A stretch of DNA of 64,000 nucleotides, from contig NZ_JALOCF010000013.1 of NCBI RefSeq assembly GCF_023227905.1, positions 1-64,000 of the forward strand. The letters are read 5' to 3'. The translations under genes and the position numbers were made by a program. Every line of letters begins with the position of its first letter. The stretch's first letter is position 1. The stretch comes from Methylobacter sp. Its GTDB lineage: Bacteria > Pseudomonadota > Gammaproteobacteria > Methylococcales > Methylomonadaceae. Below, one piece after another: positions 9,089 through 18,141 of this stretch. The notes under the pieces are model-generated. The model was not told where the DNA came from. It saw nothing but the letters and a program-made list of their open reading frames with translations, and searched no databases.

Positions 9089-9616
9089 TTAACGTAAGTT
9101 ATCCATCAATTTAAGATACTCACTTTCCGAGAAAATATCCGTATTATTTTCAACCCTGTCTAGGTAAGTTTTACCTATTAGATGATCCGCTTCGTGTTGA
9201 AATATTCTTGCTACGAAGCCGCTTAACTTTGACTTCACCAAGTTACCTTGTTGATCGGTATAGTGAATCATTATTTCCCGATACCTCGGCACTAAAGCGC
9301 GTATCCCTGGAATACTTAAACAACCTTCCCAGTCTTTTTCTTGTGTTTCCGACAAGGCCTGAAAACAAGGATTAATCATCACTGTCGGCTCCATCAATGG
9401 TGCCGATGGATAACGGGGCGTAGGCCTCGATGCGACAATGATAATCTGTTTTGATTCGCTGACCTGAGGCGCAGCAATGCCAACTCCCGACGTCGATGCC
9501 AGGGTGCTTTGCATGGCTTCGATTATTTGCCGAATTTCAGCATCATGCACATTTGCAACGACTTCGGCTTTTTGTCTGAGCACCTTGGCTCCTAGCTGGG
9601 CAATCTCTCGCATCAT
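9089..9616 (-). CDS. def: Peptide deformylase
   Basis: Removes the N-formyl group from nascent proteins. The three PDF motifs are visible in order: GVGIAAPQ (motif 1), EGCLSIPG (motif 2, metal-binding Cys) and QHEADHLIGKTYLDR (motif 3, HExxH). Length is 175 residues. The start ATGATG overlaps the ppk1 stop codon, with AGGGA upstream, so translation is probably coupled to ppk1. It does not sit next to fmt, so it is likely an accessory deformylase, and the GVGIAAPQ variant of the usual GxGLAAPQ fits that. Confidence 0.93.
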   Translation of the reverse strand: MMREIAQLGAKVLRQKAEVVANVHDAEIRQIIEAMQSTLASTSGVGIAAPQVSESKQIIIVASRPTPRYPSAPLMEPTVMINPCFQALSETQEKDWEGCLSIPGIRALVPRYREIMIHYTDQQGNLVKSKLSGFVARIFQHEADHLIGKTYLDRVENNTDIFSESEYLKLMDNLR

Positions 9617-11706
9617 AGTCCCTGCAATTCGTGCATAAGCACAGTCTGGGCTTGAATCGGTTCCTCAGCCTCGGCCTTTCGCAATCGTTGATAAGTGCCA
9701 TCCGACTGCAAAAGCCAAGCCTGAGTGTTATCTTTTAAATACAAATTCAGATCCTGCAAAATCCGGTTTTGCAATTTTTTGCTTTCAATCGGAAAACAAA
9801 TTTCAACACGCCGGAACATATTGCGGTTCATCAAATCGGCACTGGATGCATAGACCTCCCTATCCCCACCGTTTTCAAACGCATACACCCGTGCATGCTC
9901 CAAAAAACGCCCGATAATGGAGCGCACTTCTATATTTTCAGATACGCCTGGAACGCCGGGCTTTAAGCAGCACACCCCCCTGACAATCAATTTAACTTCA
10001 ACCCCGGCCTGTGATGCGCGATAAAGAGCCTGGATAGATTGCTCCTCAACAACGGCATTCACTTGAATGATTATTTTTGCCGGTTTGCCGCTTTTGGCAT
10101 GGCGTATTTCCCGTTCAATTTTTTCCATCAAACCGCTATGCAAGGTGAACGGCGATTGCAGTAATTTATTTAATTTGGTCACTTTACCCAAACTGGTCAG
10201 CTGGGCAAATACTCTCCGCACATCTTCGCCCAATTCTTTATCGCAGGAAAAAAGGCCGTAATCGGTGTAAATCTGCGCCGTTTTCGGATGATAGTTTCCT
10301 GTACCCAGATGCACGTAATTGCGCAATTCTTTCCCTTCCCTCCTTAACACTAAGCACATTTTGGCATGCGTTTTGTAGCCCACTACACCATAAACCACAT
10401 GAACGGCGGCTTCTTGTAATTTAGCGGCCAAATCGATATTGGCTTTTTCATCGAATCTCGCCCTCAATTCGATAACCACCGTCACCACCTTGCCGGTTTT
10501 AGCCGCCTTGATTAAAGCAGCGACAATTGGCGAATCGGCCCCGGTACGATAAAGCGTTTGCTTGATAGCCAACACTTCCGGCGAAACCGCCGCTTGACGA
10601 ATAAACTCAACGACGGGAGAAAAAGACTCAAACGGGTGATGCAGCAAAATATCGTGGCGCTTAATCGCTGCAAAGATGTCTTTACTGCGCTCCAGTTGTT
10701 GCGGAACCACGGGCTTAAAAGAAGGAAATTTAAGGTCTGGCCGACCGACCAGATCATTAATTTCCTGAATCCTGTTGAGGTTGACCGGCCCATCAACTAA
10801 AAATAAACGGTCGCGAGTCATTTCAAAACGTCCCAACAAGAACGACACTGTCTCATCAGGGCAATTGGCGTCAATTTCCAGACGAACCTCATCACCGTAA
10901 TTACGCATGGCCAGTTCCCCTTCCACGGCAAGCAATAAATCGTCAATCGCATCATCATCGACGAAAAAATCACTATTCCGGGTAACCCTGAATTGGTAAC
11001 AACCTTTAACATTCATGCCATTAAATAATTGATCGACAAATGCATGAATAATCGATGACAGGAATACAAAATCGGATGGCCCGCTACCCGTTTCCTCAGC
11101 AGGCAACTGAATAATGCGAGGCAGCGCCCTCGGCGCTTGTAAAATGGCCCGACCGCTATTTCTGCCGAAAGCGTCTTTTCCGGTCAATGAAATAATAAAA
11201 TTTAAACTCTTGTTGAGTATGCGTGGAAAAGGATGGGCGGAATCCAGTCCCACCGGCGTTAAAATCGGCAACAACTCATTGTTGAAATAAGCTTCCAACC
11301 ATTTGTGCTGCGCCTCGGTCCATTCCTTGCGGCGAATGAAATGAATATTTTCGTTGGCCAGTTTCGGAATCAAAATCTCGTTAAGAACTTTATATTGTTC
11401 CTCAACCAGTTGGTGGGCGTGAACAGAAATCAACTCAAGCTGTTCATTAGGCGTTAATCCGTCCGAGCCGGCTGCTTTCGGATCGATGACCGCCATCTGA
11501 ATCACACTGGCCACACGAACCTCGAAAAACTCATCAAGATTGGAGCAGGAAATACACAAATAATTAAGACGCTCAAGCAACGGCACTCTTTCATTTTTTG
11601 CCTGCGCCAGAACCCGCTTATTGAACTCCAGCAGACTCAATTCGCGATTAATATAAAGTTCCGATTTTTGAAGATCAATTATTTCTTCTGTTTCGTTTAT
11701 GTCCAT
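9613..11706 (-). CDS. ppk1: Polyphosphate kinase 1
   Basis: PPK1 reversibly makes polyphosphate from ATP. The protein shows the N-terminal helical domain (ELYINRELSLLEFNKRVLAQA), the head domain, and the phospholipase-D-like catalytic domains with the autophosphorylated His region (YKTHAKMCLVLRREG) and YVHLGTGNYHPKTA. Length is about 697 residues from the Met at 11706. The frame is open to 11799, but that start would overlap the upstream gene, and the MDINETEEI start gives a normal N-terminus. The def gene overlaps its stop. Confidence 0.95.
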   Translation of the reverse strand: MDINETEEIIDLQKSELYINRELSLLEFNKRVLAQAKNERVPLLERLNYLCISCSNLDEFFEVRVASVIQMAVIDPKAAGSDGLTPNEQLELISVHAHQLVEEQYKVLNEILIPKLANENIHFIRRKEWTEAQHKWLEAYFNNELLPILTPVGLDSAHPFPRILNKSLNFIISLTGKDAFGRNSGRAILQAPRALPRIIQLPAEETGSGPSDFVFLSSIIHAFVDQLFNGMNVKGCYQFRVTRNSDFFVDDDAIDDLLLAVEGELAMRNYGDEVRLEIDANCPDETVSFLLGRFEMTRDRLFLVDGPVNLNRIQEINDLVGRPDLKFPSFKPVVPQQLERSKDIFAAIKRHDILLHHPFESFSPVVEFIRQAAVSPEVLAIKQTLYRTGADSPIVAALIKAAKTGKVVTVVIELRARFDEKANIDLAAKLQEAAVHVVYGVVGYKTHAKMCLVLRREGKELRNYVHLGTGNYHPKTAQIYTDYGLFSCDKELGEDVRRVFAQLTSLGKVTKLNKLLQSPFTLHSGLMEKIEREIRHAKSGKPAKIIIQVNAVVEEQSIQALYRASQAGVEVKLIVRGVCCLKPGVPGVSENIEVRSIIGRFLEHARVYAFENGGDREVYASSADLMNRNMFRRVEICFPIESKKLQNRILQDLNLYLKDNTQAWLLQSDGTYQRLRKAEAEEPIQAQTVLMHELQGL

Positions 11707-11752
11707 GTTGTGCTCAGATTCAAAATCAATGGGTATTATGTTTGTGTATTCA

Positions 11753-12655
11753 TCAGCTAAACCCTCTTTTCCCCTGCAAGCCTCCGGTATGTACTGCAAT
11801 AATACGCTCGCCTGGCTTGAAATAATGCTTTTGGATTAAATCGTAGATGGCGTACATCATTTTTCCGGTATAGACTAGATCAAGAGGAATTGTAGTTTTT
11901 AATTCAAAGTCTTCAATAAATGCGCTTAATTCCAGGTTGATTTTGGCGAAACCGCCAAAATGGTAACCCAAGTTTATTTGCCAGTTATTACGCGATTGTG
12001 ACAATACGGCGTCAACTTCCGCCGTTAAATAATCCGCATGCTTAAATGCCGCAAATCCCAGCACTGACATTTGCTGCGGAACCGCTTCAATAATACCCGT
12101 CAAAGTCGTCGCGGTTCCGCAAGGTACGCAAAGTGTGTCGCACGGGATTCCTATTTCGGCAACCAGTTCAGCTACGCCTTTCAGCGCCAACGTCTGTGCG
12201 CCGCCTTCGGGCACCCAATATTGCCGCGGTTTTAAACCCGGCAAGTCATGCCAGTTTTTGTATTGCCGAAGCAACCTGTAATCGGCGCGGGATACAAATT
12301 CCAACTCCATCCCCCAATTTTTCATGTCCTGCAAAGTCGGAGTCAATGTTTCCGGTTGCTCGCCGCGAACAAGCCCGATAGTTTTCAACCCTAATACCTT
12401 ACCGACATAAGCCAGCGCATGCAAATGGTTGGAATACGCGCCGCCCATGCTGACGAGGGTATCCGCCCCTGAAGACAGAGCATGATCGATTATATATTTA
12501 AGCTTTCGCCATTTATTGCCGGAAATAACCGGATGCAGTAAATCGTCCCGTTTCATCCACAGTTCGATTTGGTATTGCGCAAGCAACAGATCATTAATCT
12601 TTGTTAGAATCGATGCATTGAAAGTTTTTTCCAGCTTTATCAGTTCGAGGTGCAT
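11753..12655 (-). CDS. ACC deaminase/D-cysteine desulfhydrase family PLP enzyme
   Basis: A fold-type II PLP enzyme of about 300 residues. The PLP lysine lies in HPVISGNKWRKLKYI, followed by SMGGAYSNHLHALA, which binds the cofactor phosphate and substrate. Family members open the ring of 1-aminocyclopropane-1-carboxylate or desulfhydrate D-cysteine. True ACC deaminases have specific active-site residues that cannot be checked by eye, so D-cysteine desulfhydrase activity is at least as likely. The start is uncertain: the ATG at 12655 abuts the divergent SRAP start at 12658, and a TTG at 12685 is also in frame. Neither has a good ribosome site. Confidence 0.85.
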   Translation of the reverse strand: MHLELIKLEKTFNASILTKINDLLLAQYQIELWMKRDDLLHPVISGNKWRKLKYIIDHALSSGADTLVSMGGAYSNHLHALAYVGKVLGLKTIGLVRGEQPETLTPTLQDMKNWGMELEFVSRADYRLLRQYKNWHDLPGLKPRQYWVPEGGAQTLALKGVAELVAEIGIPCDTLCVPCGTATTLTGIIEAVPQQMSVLGFAAFKHADYLTAEVDAVLSQSRNNWQINLGYHFGGFAKINLELSAFIEDFELKTTIPLDLVYTGKMMYAIYDLIQKHYFKPGERIIAVHTGGLQGKRGFS

Positions 12656-12657
12656 AT

Positions 12658-13311
12658 ATGTGTGGGCGTTATAACTTGATCGCAACCGGGCAGCAAATTA
12701 TGGATCATTTCAGATTACTGAGTTTACCTGCACACAACCCTGACTACAACATTCCGCCTGGACAAAAAATTCTCGCTATCGTGCAGCTGGAAGACGGCAG
12801 CAATAAGGCTGTTAACTTGCATTGGGGATTAATTCCATCATGGTCGAAAGACCGCGCTATTTCCAATCACTTGATCAACGCCAGAGCAGAAACCCTGACT
12901 GAAAAACCATCGTTTAAAAAAGCTTACCAACAAAGGCGCTGCCTGATTCTCGCTACCGGTTTTTATGAGTGGCAGGCCACCGCAGCCGGCAAACAGCCCT
13001 ACCACATACACAAACCGGATAATTCATTGTTTGCTTTTGGAGGTATTTGGGAACACTGGAAAAACGATCAGGAAACGGTGTATTCATGCGCGATCATTAC
13101 CACCGTTGCCAACGACAAAATGGCGCCTATTCATGACAGAATGCCGGTTATTATTGCACCCGAAGATTATAACCATTGGCTGAACAAGAAAACCGCAATT
13201 GTCGAAATCGCTGATTTCTTAGTCGCCGACGCTTATGCCTGCATGCAGACTAACCCGATCAGCACACGGATCAACAATCCTCTGCACAATGATGAAAGCT
13301 GTTTAAGCTAG
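12658..13311 (+). CDS. SRAP-domain protein (HMCES/YedK family)
   Basis: SRAP proteins crosslink to abasic sites in single-stranded DNA through Cys2 and protect them. The essential MCGR start fixes the initiation codon at 12658, with GAGGTG upstream as ribosome site. Other conserved elements are HWGLIPSW, INARAET (Asn), GFYEW (Glu) and the late IHDRMPV (His), giving a complete active site in 217 residues. It is divergent from the PLP-enzyme gene with essentially no spacer, so each promoter must lie in the other coding region. Confidence 0.94.
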   Translation: MCGRYNLIATGQQIMDHFRLLSLPAHNPDYNIPPGQKILAIVQLEDGSNKAVNLHWGLIPSWSKDRAISNHLINARAETLTEKPSFKKAYQQRRCLILATGFYEWQATAAGKQPYHIHKPDNSLFAFGGIWEHWKNDQETVYSCAIITTVANDKMAPIHDRMPVIIAPEDYNHWLNKKTAIVEIADFLVADAYACMQTNPISTRINNPLHNDESCLS

Positions 13312-13694
13312 ATAAAGAAACGCATTAGCATGGCATGAAGAGCAAGTCATGTAAAAAACTTACGCGCCCTGCTCTGCATCAAAACAGCTATCTTTTAAGA
13401 GACTGGAATCGATGGGGAGCGTTAAGCGCGTTACTCTCGCGTCCGGCACAATCCATAGGAATATGGTGGTAAAGGCAAATTTTTCAGACTATATGAATGC
13501 AGAAGCCATTTTACTGAGAAGCGAATGTATATCTTGTCCTCGCAGTCGTCGAAACTGCTCCTGCCTTGCCTACAGGATGTAGGAGCGGGAACTTCACCTA
13601 AAGTATCTACCATTAGCGCTCCGCCCCTGCTCCACATCATTATCTGACACCTCACCTGCGTTCATGCAGGCTAAAATTATCAGTGTTATTCAGG
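13312..13694. other. Intergenic region between SRAP gene and ndvB-like gene
   Basis: About 380 bases between convergent genes without a credible reading frame. An imperfect long inverted repeat (GATGTAGGAGCGGG near 13576 against CCCCTGCTCCACATC near 13624-13638) may be a terminator or a decayed repeat. Confidence 0.4.
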
Positions 13695-16328
13695 CTAAGC
13701 TTTTTTCTTTTTAGACGCAGGCTTAACAACTGCTTCTTCGACAGCCGCCTCGGCATTGTAGGACTTATAATCCGGCGCAATACTGATCAACAAAGTCAGC
13801 AAGGCCGCAACATAAGGAACCGCCTGCACTGAGAGAATAGCTATCCACAGTCTGCCGCTAAAATTATCAAAATGCTCCAGGGAAGCCATCATTCCGATAG
13901 CGATACTCAACAATATCAGCAAGAACAATTCCTGCCGTATGGTCATTAACCCGACAAATAAAGCGCTGTGCTGCTCGAATTTTGGCGTACGCATAAACGG
14001 TTTTCCCGATGTAAACAGCCCTTGCAACGTCCCCTTGGCAACGGTATGCGTTAAGGACAATCCTGACAACGATGCGCCTAACGATTGCCAGATAGAACAC
14101 GGAACACGGGCTTGGTACAACCATAAACCACGGATGATTTTAAAGCTGAAGATACCCACAGTCGGCAGCAAAAAGGCATTGGCCGGAAGCTCGCTATGAA
14201 TTGGATCGTACAGAATCACCGCAGTTAAAACCAAGCTGGTCATGGTAAATACCAACGCCAGCGCATCTGAAAACCACGGCAGCCACCCGGCAATAAAATA
14301 ATACTTTTGAGCGGGCGTCAACTTGGGCTCTTTAGATGGCAAAAAGCTGCGCCAATGGGCCTTGATAATCTGCATAGCGCCATAAACCCAGCGATAACGC
14401 TGAGTCATATAGCCGGACATGGTGTCGGGCATAACGCCTTTTCCAAACGAATCCTTGACGTAAACCGAATCGTAGCCGGCTTCGTATAGGCGCAAGCCCA
14501 ACTCGCTGTCTTCACAAATACACCACTCAGACCATTTGCCGACTTCCAGCAGGGCCGACTTCCTGATCATAGTCATCGTGCCATGTTGGATAATGGCGTT
14601 GTATTCGTTCCTTTGCACCATGCCTATATTGAAAAAACCGGCATATTCCCAGTAACAAAATGATTTGAAAGCGCTTTGGTCGCGGTCTCGATAATCTTGG
14701 GGCGATTGTATAAAGCCGACGTTTTCATTATCGAAATAAGGCACCATGCACTTCAGCCAATCAGGCGACAGGATATAATCGCTATCGATAATAGCGATAA
14801 TTTCGGCATCGGGAGCCGTTTGATCCAGCGCATGATTAATCGCGCCCGCTTTAAAGCCCGGCCAGTTTTCCAAATGGAAGAACCTGAATTTTGGCCCTAA
14901 TCGTTCGCAGTCGACTTTCACAGGCTCCCAAACCGCAGGGTCTTTGGTGTTGTTGTCCATCACCAGCACTTCCAGATTGGGATAGTCCACCTTGTCCAGA
15001 GCCTCCAGCGTCATTCGCACCATCTCGGGCGGTTCATTATGGATTGGCAAATGCAGAGATACTTTAGGATACTTAAAGTCCGGTGATGGCGTCAGCGGCT
15101 GAAAAGTTCTGGCCGTCTTTCGGTGCCAGATAACTTCGGCTATTTCCAAACTTTCGATCAACAAAATGACTGCCGCCAAAACCTGCATCAATATCAGTAT
15201 GCCCCAAAACACCATGGTAATTTTGGTTTGGTATTGCTGGGCGCCAATCGACGCTGACCAGAAAATCGTTGATGCGGCAAGGTTCGCAATCAGACCGAAA
15301 AACAGCAATCCCGGCAGTTTCATGCTGCTGCGAGTAAATAAGAACAAAGCCATTAACACGACACTAAAAATAGCCGCGCCGACTGCCCAGTTTTCCCAGT
15401 TGGGCATGGTAATGACATCGCTGTCCATCGGATATTTTGGCTGTCTATCCGCATTAAAAATACCCCAATACGCGCCTGCCGAGCCTTCCAAAGACATTTT
15501 CCAGGGCTGGTCAAACGCCTCTACGATATAATAAGTGACTTTTTCAACATCGGCTCGGTTGAGAAATTCGCGCAGAAATTTTGCCTGATTGGATACCGAT
15601 GCCGTCGCATGTTTAAAAGGTTGACCATCCGAAGGCCAGCCGACCTCGGTGATGACAATAGGTTTGTTAGGATAAGCTTGTTGTACCGCATGATACCGGT
15701 CGAAAACATAATCAACCGCATCTTCCGCGGCAATGCCCTCCCAGTAAGGCAGGATATGCACCGCTATAAAGTCGACTTCAGCAACCAGCTCGGGATGTTT
15801 AAGCCAGATATCCCATGTTTCAGATGTACTGACCGGGCGCCATGTGTTTCGTTTTACTTCCCGGATGTATTCGATCAGTTGCTCCGGGGTAATATCGGCA
15901 CGGAGTAAAACCTCGTTGCCGACCATAACACGGACGATGTTGGGATTATTCTGCTTGCTGACATTAATTAAGGTTTCTATTTCCTGGCGATTCTTCTCAA
16001 GATTGCCGTCAATCCAAGCACCCACGGTGGTATTCAAATTGTGTTTTGCAGCCAACTCAGGGATCTTATCCAACCCTTTAAGCACACTGTAAGTACGAAC
16101 AGCGTGAACCTTATTCTCAAGCAAGCTCAAGTCATGATCAATATCGGCTTCGCTGGGAAAAGTATTGCTGGTTTGGGTATCCTGCTTTCTCATGGGGTCG
16201 AAAGTGACACCCATAGTAGTTTTGGTCCAAGGTTGCAATTGCAAAGGGTTATTAATATAACTCCAAATACTGAAGTTAAGGAAGACGAGTAAAGCGAGTG
16301 CAACGACAGTAACTATCTTGGTTTTCAT
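13695..16328 (-). CDS. ndvB: NdvB-like beta-glucan synthase: GH17 domain fused to membrane GT2
   Basis: This 877-residue membrane protein has an N-terminal transmembrane anchor. A glycoside hydrolase family 17-like domain follows (about 35-310), with VGNEVLL (acid/base Glu) and ITEVGWPSDG (nucleophile Glu). After several membrane segments comes a family 2 glycosyltransferase with the DxD motif AIIDSDYILS and the QRYRWVYGA (QxxRW) motif, then more membrane segments. This layout matches Pseudomonas and Bradyrhizobium NdvB-type proteins that make periplasmic cyclic or branched beta-1,3-glucans. The GH17 part probably remodels or cyclises the chain. The protein ends in a Lys-rich tail. It appears to be monocistronic. 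Confidence 0.85.
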   Translation of the reverse strand: MKTKIVTVVALALLVFLNFSIWSYINNPLQLQPWTKTTMGVTFDPMRKQDTQTSNTFPSEADIDHDLSLLENKVHAVRTYSVLKGLDKIPELAAKHNLNTTVGAWIDGNLEKNRQEIETLINVSKQNNPNIVRVMVGNEVLLRADITPEQLIEYIREVKRNTWRPVSTSETWDIWLKHPELVAEVDFIAVHILPYWEGIAAEDAVDYVFDRYHAVQQAYPNKPIVITEVGWPSDGQPFKHATASVSNQAKFLREFLNRADVEKVTYYIVEAFDQPWKMSLEGSAGAYWGIFNADRQPKYPMDSDVITMPNWENWAVGAAIFSVVLMALFLFTRSSMKLPGLLFFGLIANLAASTIFWSASIGAQQYQTKITMVFWGILILMQVLAAVILLIESLEIAEVIWHRKTARTFQPLTPSPDFKYPKVSLHLPIHNEPPEMVRMTLEALDKVDYPNLEVLVMDNNTKDPAVWEPVKVDCERLGPKFRFFHLENWPGFKAGAINHALDQTAPDAEIIAIIDSDYILSPDWLKCMVPYFDNENVGFIQSPQDYRDRDQSAFKSFCYWEYAGFFNIGMVQRNEYNAIIQHGTMTMIRKSALLEVGKWSEWCICEDSELGLRLYEAGYDSVYVKDSFGKGVMPDTMSGYMTQRYRWVYGAMQIIKAHWRSFLPSKEPKLTPAQKYYFIAGWLPWFSDALALVFTMTSLVLTAVILYDPIHSELPANAFLLPTVGIFSFKIIRGLWLYQARVPCSIWQSLGASLSGLSLTHTVAKGTLQGLFTSGKPFMRTPKFEQHSALFVGLMTIRQELFLLILLSIAIGMMASLEHFDNFSGRLWIAILSVQAVPYVAALLTLLISIAPDYKSYNAEAAVEEAVVKPASKKKKA

Positions 16329-16694
16329 TTAGGTGCTCGGTTATTCCGTTGGACTGGGAAAAATAATGTTGGATTGAGAATTAAAGATTTACGCGACTCG
16401 CACTGCGCGCTTCTGTTCATGTCCTTTACCTACGCTTTTTATAAGCAGGGCGCTATATCAAAAATACAGTGCTCCTAACTTCGGCGGCAAACAGAGGCAA
16501 TACGGTACAGATTTAATGGGTATTTTACACAGGTTCTAAAGTCAATAAGAAATTATTTACTTTCAAGTCTGCTGAAAATCCAGCCTTATCTCGATGTTTA
16601 AATTCCATTACTAAAAAACAACATTCAGTATTAAAGAACTATGAATTCTTACTTGCATCCATGTAAGTAAGAACTGGAATTAATACTTTAAGTC
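16329..16694. other. Intergenic region upstream of ndvB-like gene
   Basis: About 365 bases with no credible gene. It should hold the promoter of the ndvB-like gene near 16329-16450 (no clear hexamers seen) and the end of the pyruvate dehydrogenase transcript, including the hairpin at 16646-16673. Confidence 0.45.
16646..16673 (-). terminator. Hairpin downstream of lpdA
   Basis: A near-perfect inverted repeat (TTCTTACTTGCAT / ATGTAAGTAAGAA, one G-T pair) lies about 20 bases past the lpdA stop. A T-rich stretch follows on the minus strand, fitting a terminator of the aceE-aceF-lpdA operon. Confidence 0.6.
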
Positions 16695-18128
16695 TTATTT
16701 TTTAATATAAAGATCGGTAATCGAACCAGTGATCATTTCAGCAGCGAACGCGAATGTCTCCGATAACATGGGGTGTGGGTGGACAGTCAGACCGATATCT
16801 TCGGCATCGGCGCCCATTTCCAAAGCCAGTACCGCTTCGGCAATCAGTTCGCCGGCATTGGGACCGACCATGCCCGCACCAAGAATTCTGCCGGTTTCCT
16901 TCTCGCAGAGTATTTTGGTCAGGCCTTCCTTGCGTCCCAAACTTAATGAGCGACCGCTGGCCGCCCAAGGGAAAGAGGCCTTGTCATACGCTATGCCTTG
17001 CTGTTTAGCCTGATTCTCAGTCAAGCCCATCCAGGTTACTTCAGGATCAGTATAGGCAACAGAAGGAATAGTCAACGCGTCAAACGCAGATTTGTGCCCC
17101 GCTGCAACTTCAGCGGCGACTTTGCCTTCGTGAGAAGCCTTGTGCGCCAGCATAGGGTTTCCGGCTATATCGCCAATGGCGAAGATATGCGGAACATTGG
17201 TGCGTTGCTGCTTATCGACAGCAATAAAACCGAGCTCATCGACATTAACGCCTGCCAGTTCAGCACCGATCAACTTACCGTTAGGCTTACGTCCTACCGC
17301 TACCAAGACTGCATCGAACACAACCGATTCCGGCGCACTTTTACCTTCAAAAGAAACTTTCAGGCCGTCCTTGTCTTTTTCGATCGAAGTCACCTTCGTT
17401 TCCAGCCAGATATTTTTGTATTGCTTTTTGATACGCCGGAACAACGGAGTTACCAAATCGTTATCACAGCCAGGAATGATCTGGTCCATCAACTCGACTA
17501 CGCTGATTTCCGAGCCGAGCGCATGGTAGACCGTAGCCATTTCCAAACCTATGATGCCGCCGCCGACAATCAGCAATTTTTTAGGAATTTCCTTCAATGC
17601 CAATGCATCTGTTGAATCCCATAAACGCGGATCGTCATTTGGAAAAACCGGGATTTGAGTAGCATGCGATCCGGCGGCAATAATCGCCTGATCAAAGCTG
17701 ATGTTTTGTTTGCCTGTTTCGGTGGTCACCTCGACCATATGGTCCGAAGTAAATCGGCCCGTACCTTGGATTAAAGTTATTTTGCGCTGCTTGACCAGAC
17801 GGGCAAGCCCATCGACCAGCGTATTGGTAACGCTTTCTTTCCAGGCGCGAATTTTATCCAGATCAAAAGTTGGCTTACCGTAATTGAGGCCGTGCTGCTC
17901 GAACTCATCTACCTCATGAATAATCTGGGCAACATGCAGCAGAGCCTTGGACGGAATGCAGCCGACATTAAGGCACACCCCGCCGAGAGCAGGATAGCGC
18001 TCAACCAATACCACTTGCTTGCCTAAATCGGCAGCGCGAAACGCCGCCGTATATCCGCCGGGGCCGCCGCCCAATACCAGAACTTCTGCGTGTGTCACAG
18101 ACTCGTTAATCGCTGGATTAGCATCCAT
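16695..18128 (-). CDS. lpdA: Dihydrolipoyl dehydrogenase (E3)
   Basis: E3 reoxidises lipoamide in the pyruvate dehydrogenase complex, producing NADH. The FAD site is GGGPGGYTAAFRAAD, the redox disulfide is in GVCLNVGCIPSKALLH, the NAD site is VGGGIIGLEMA, and the catalytic HPHPMLSE His-Glu pair is near the C-terminus. The frame is open to 18212 inside aceF, but the ATG at 18128 has a GGAG ribosome site and gives 477 residues, normal for the family. It is the last gene of aceE-aceF-lpdA, starting 13 bases after aceF. Confidence 0.97.
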   Translation of the reverse strand: MDANPAINESVTHAEVLVLGGGPGGYTAAFRAADLGKQVVLVERYPALGGVCLNVGCIPSKALLHVAQIIHEVDEFEQHGLNYGKPTFDLDKIRAWKESVTNTLVDGLARLVKQRKITLIQGTGRFTSDHMVEVTTETGKQNISFDQAIIAAGSHATQIPVFPNDDPRLWDSTDALALKEIPKKLLIVGGGIIGLEMATVYHALGSEISVVELMDQIIPGCDNDLVTPLFRRIKKQYKNIWLETKVTSIEKDKDGLKVSFEGKSAPESVVFDAVLVAVGRKPNGKLIGAELAGVNVDELGFIAVDKQQRTNVPHIFAIGDIAGNPMLAHKASHEGKVAAEVAAGHKSAFDALTIPSVAYTDPEVTWMGLTENQAKQQGIAYDKASFPWAASGRSLSLGRKEGLTKILCEKETGRILGAGMVGPNAGELIAEAVLALEMGADAEDIGLTVHPHPMLSETFAFAAEMITGSITDLYIKK

Positions 18129-18141
18129 ATTATGCTCCTGA

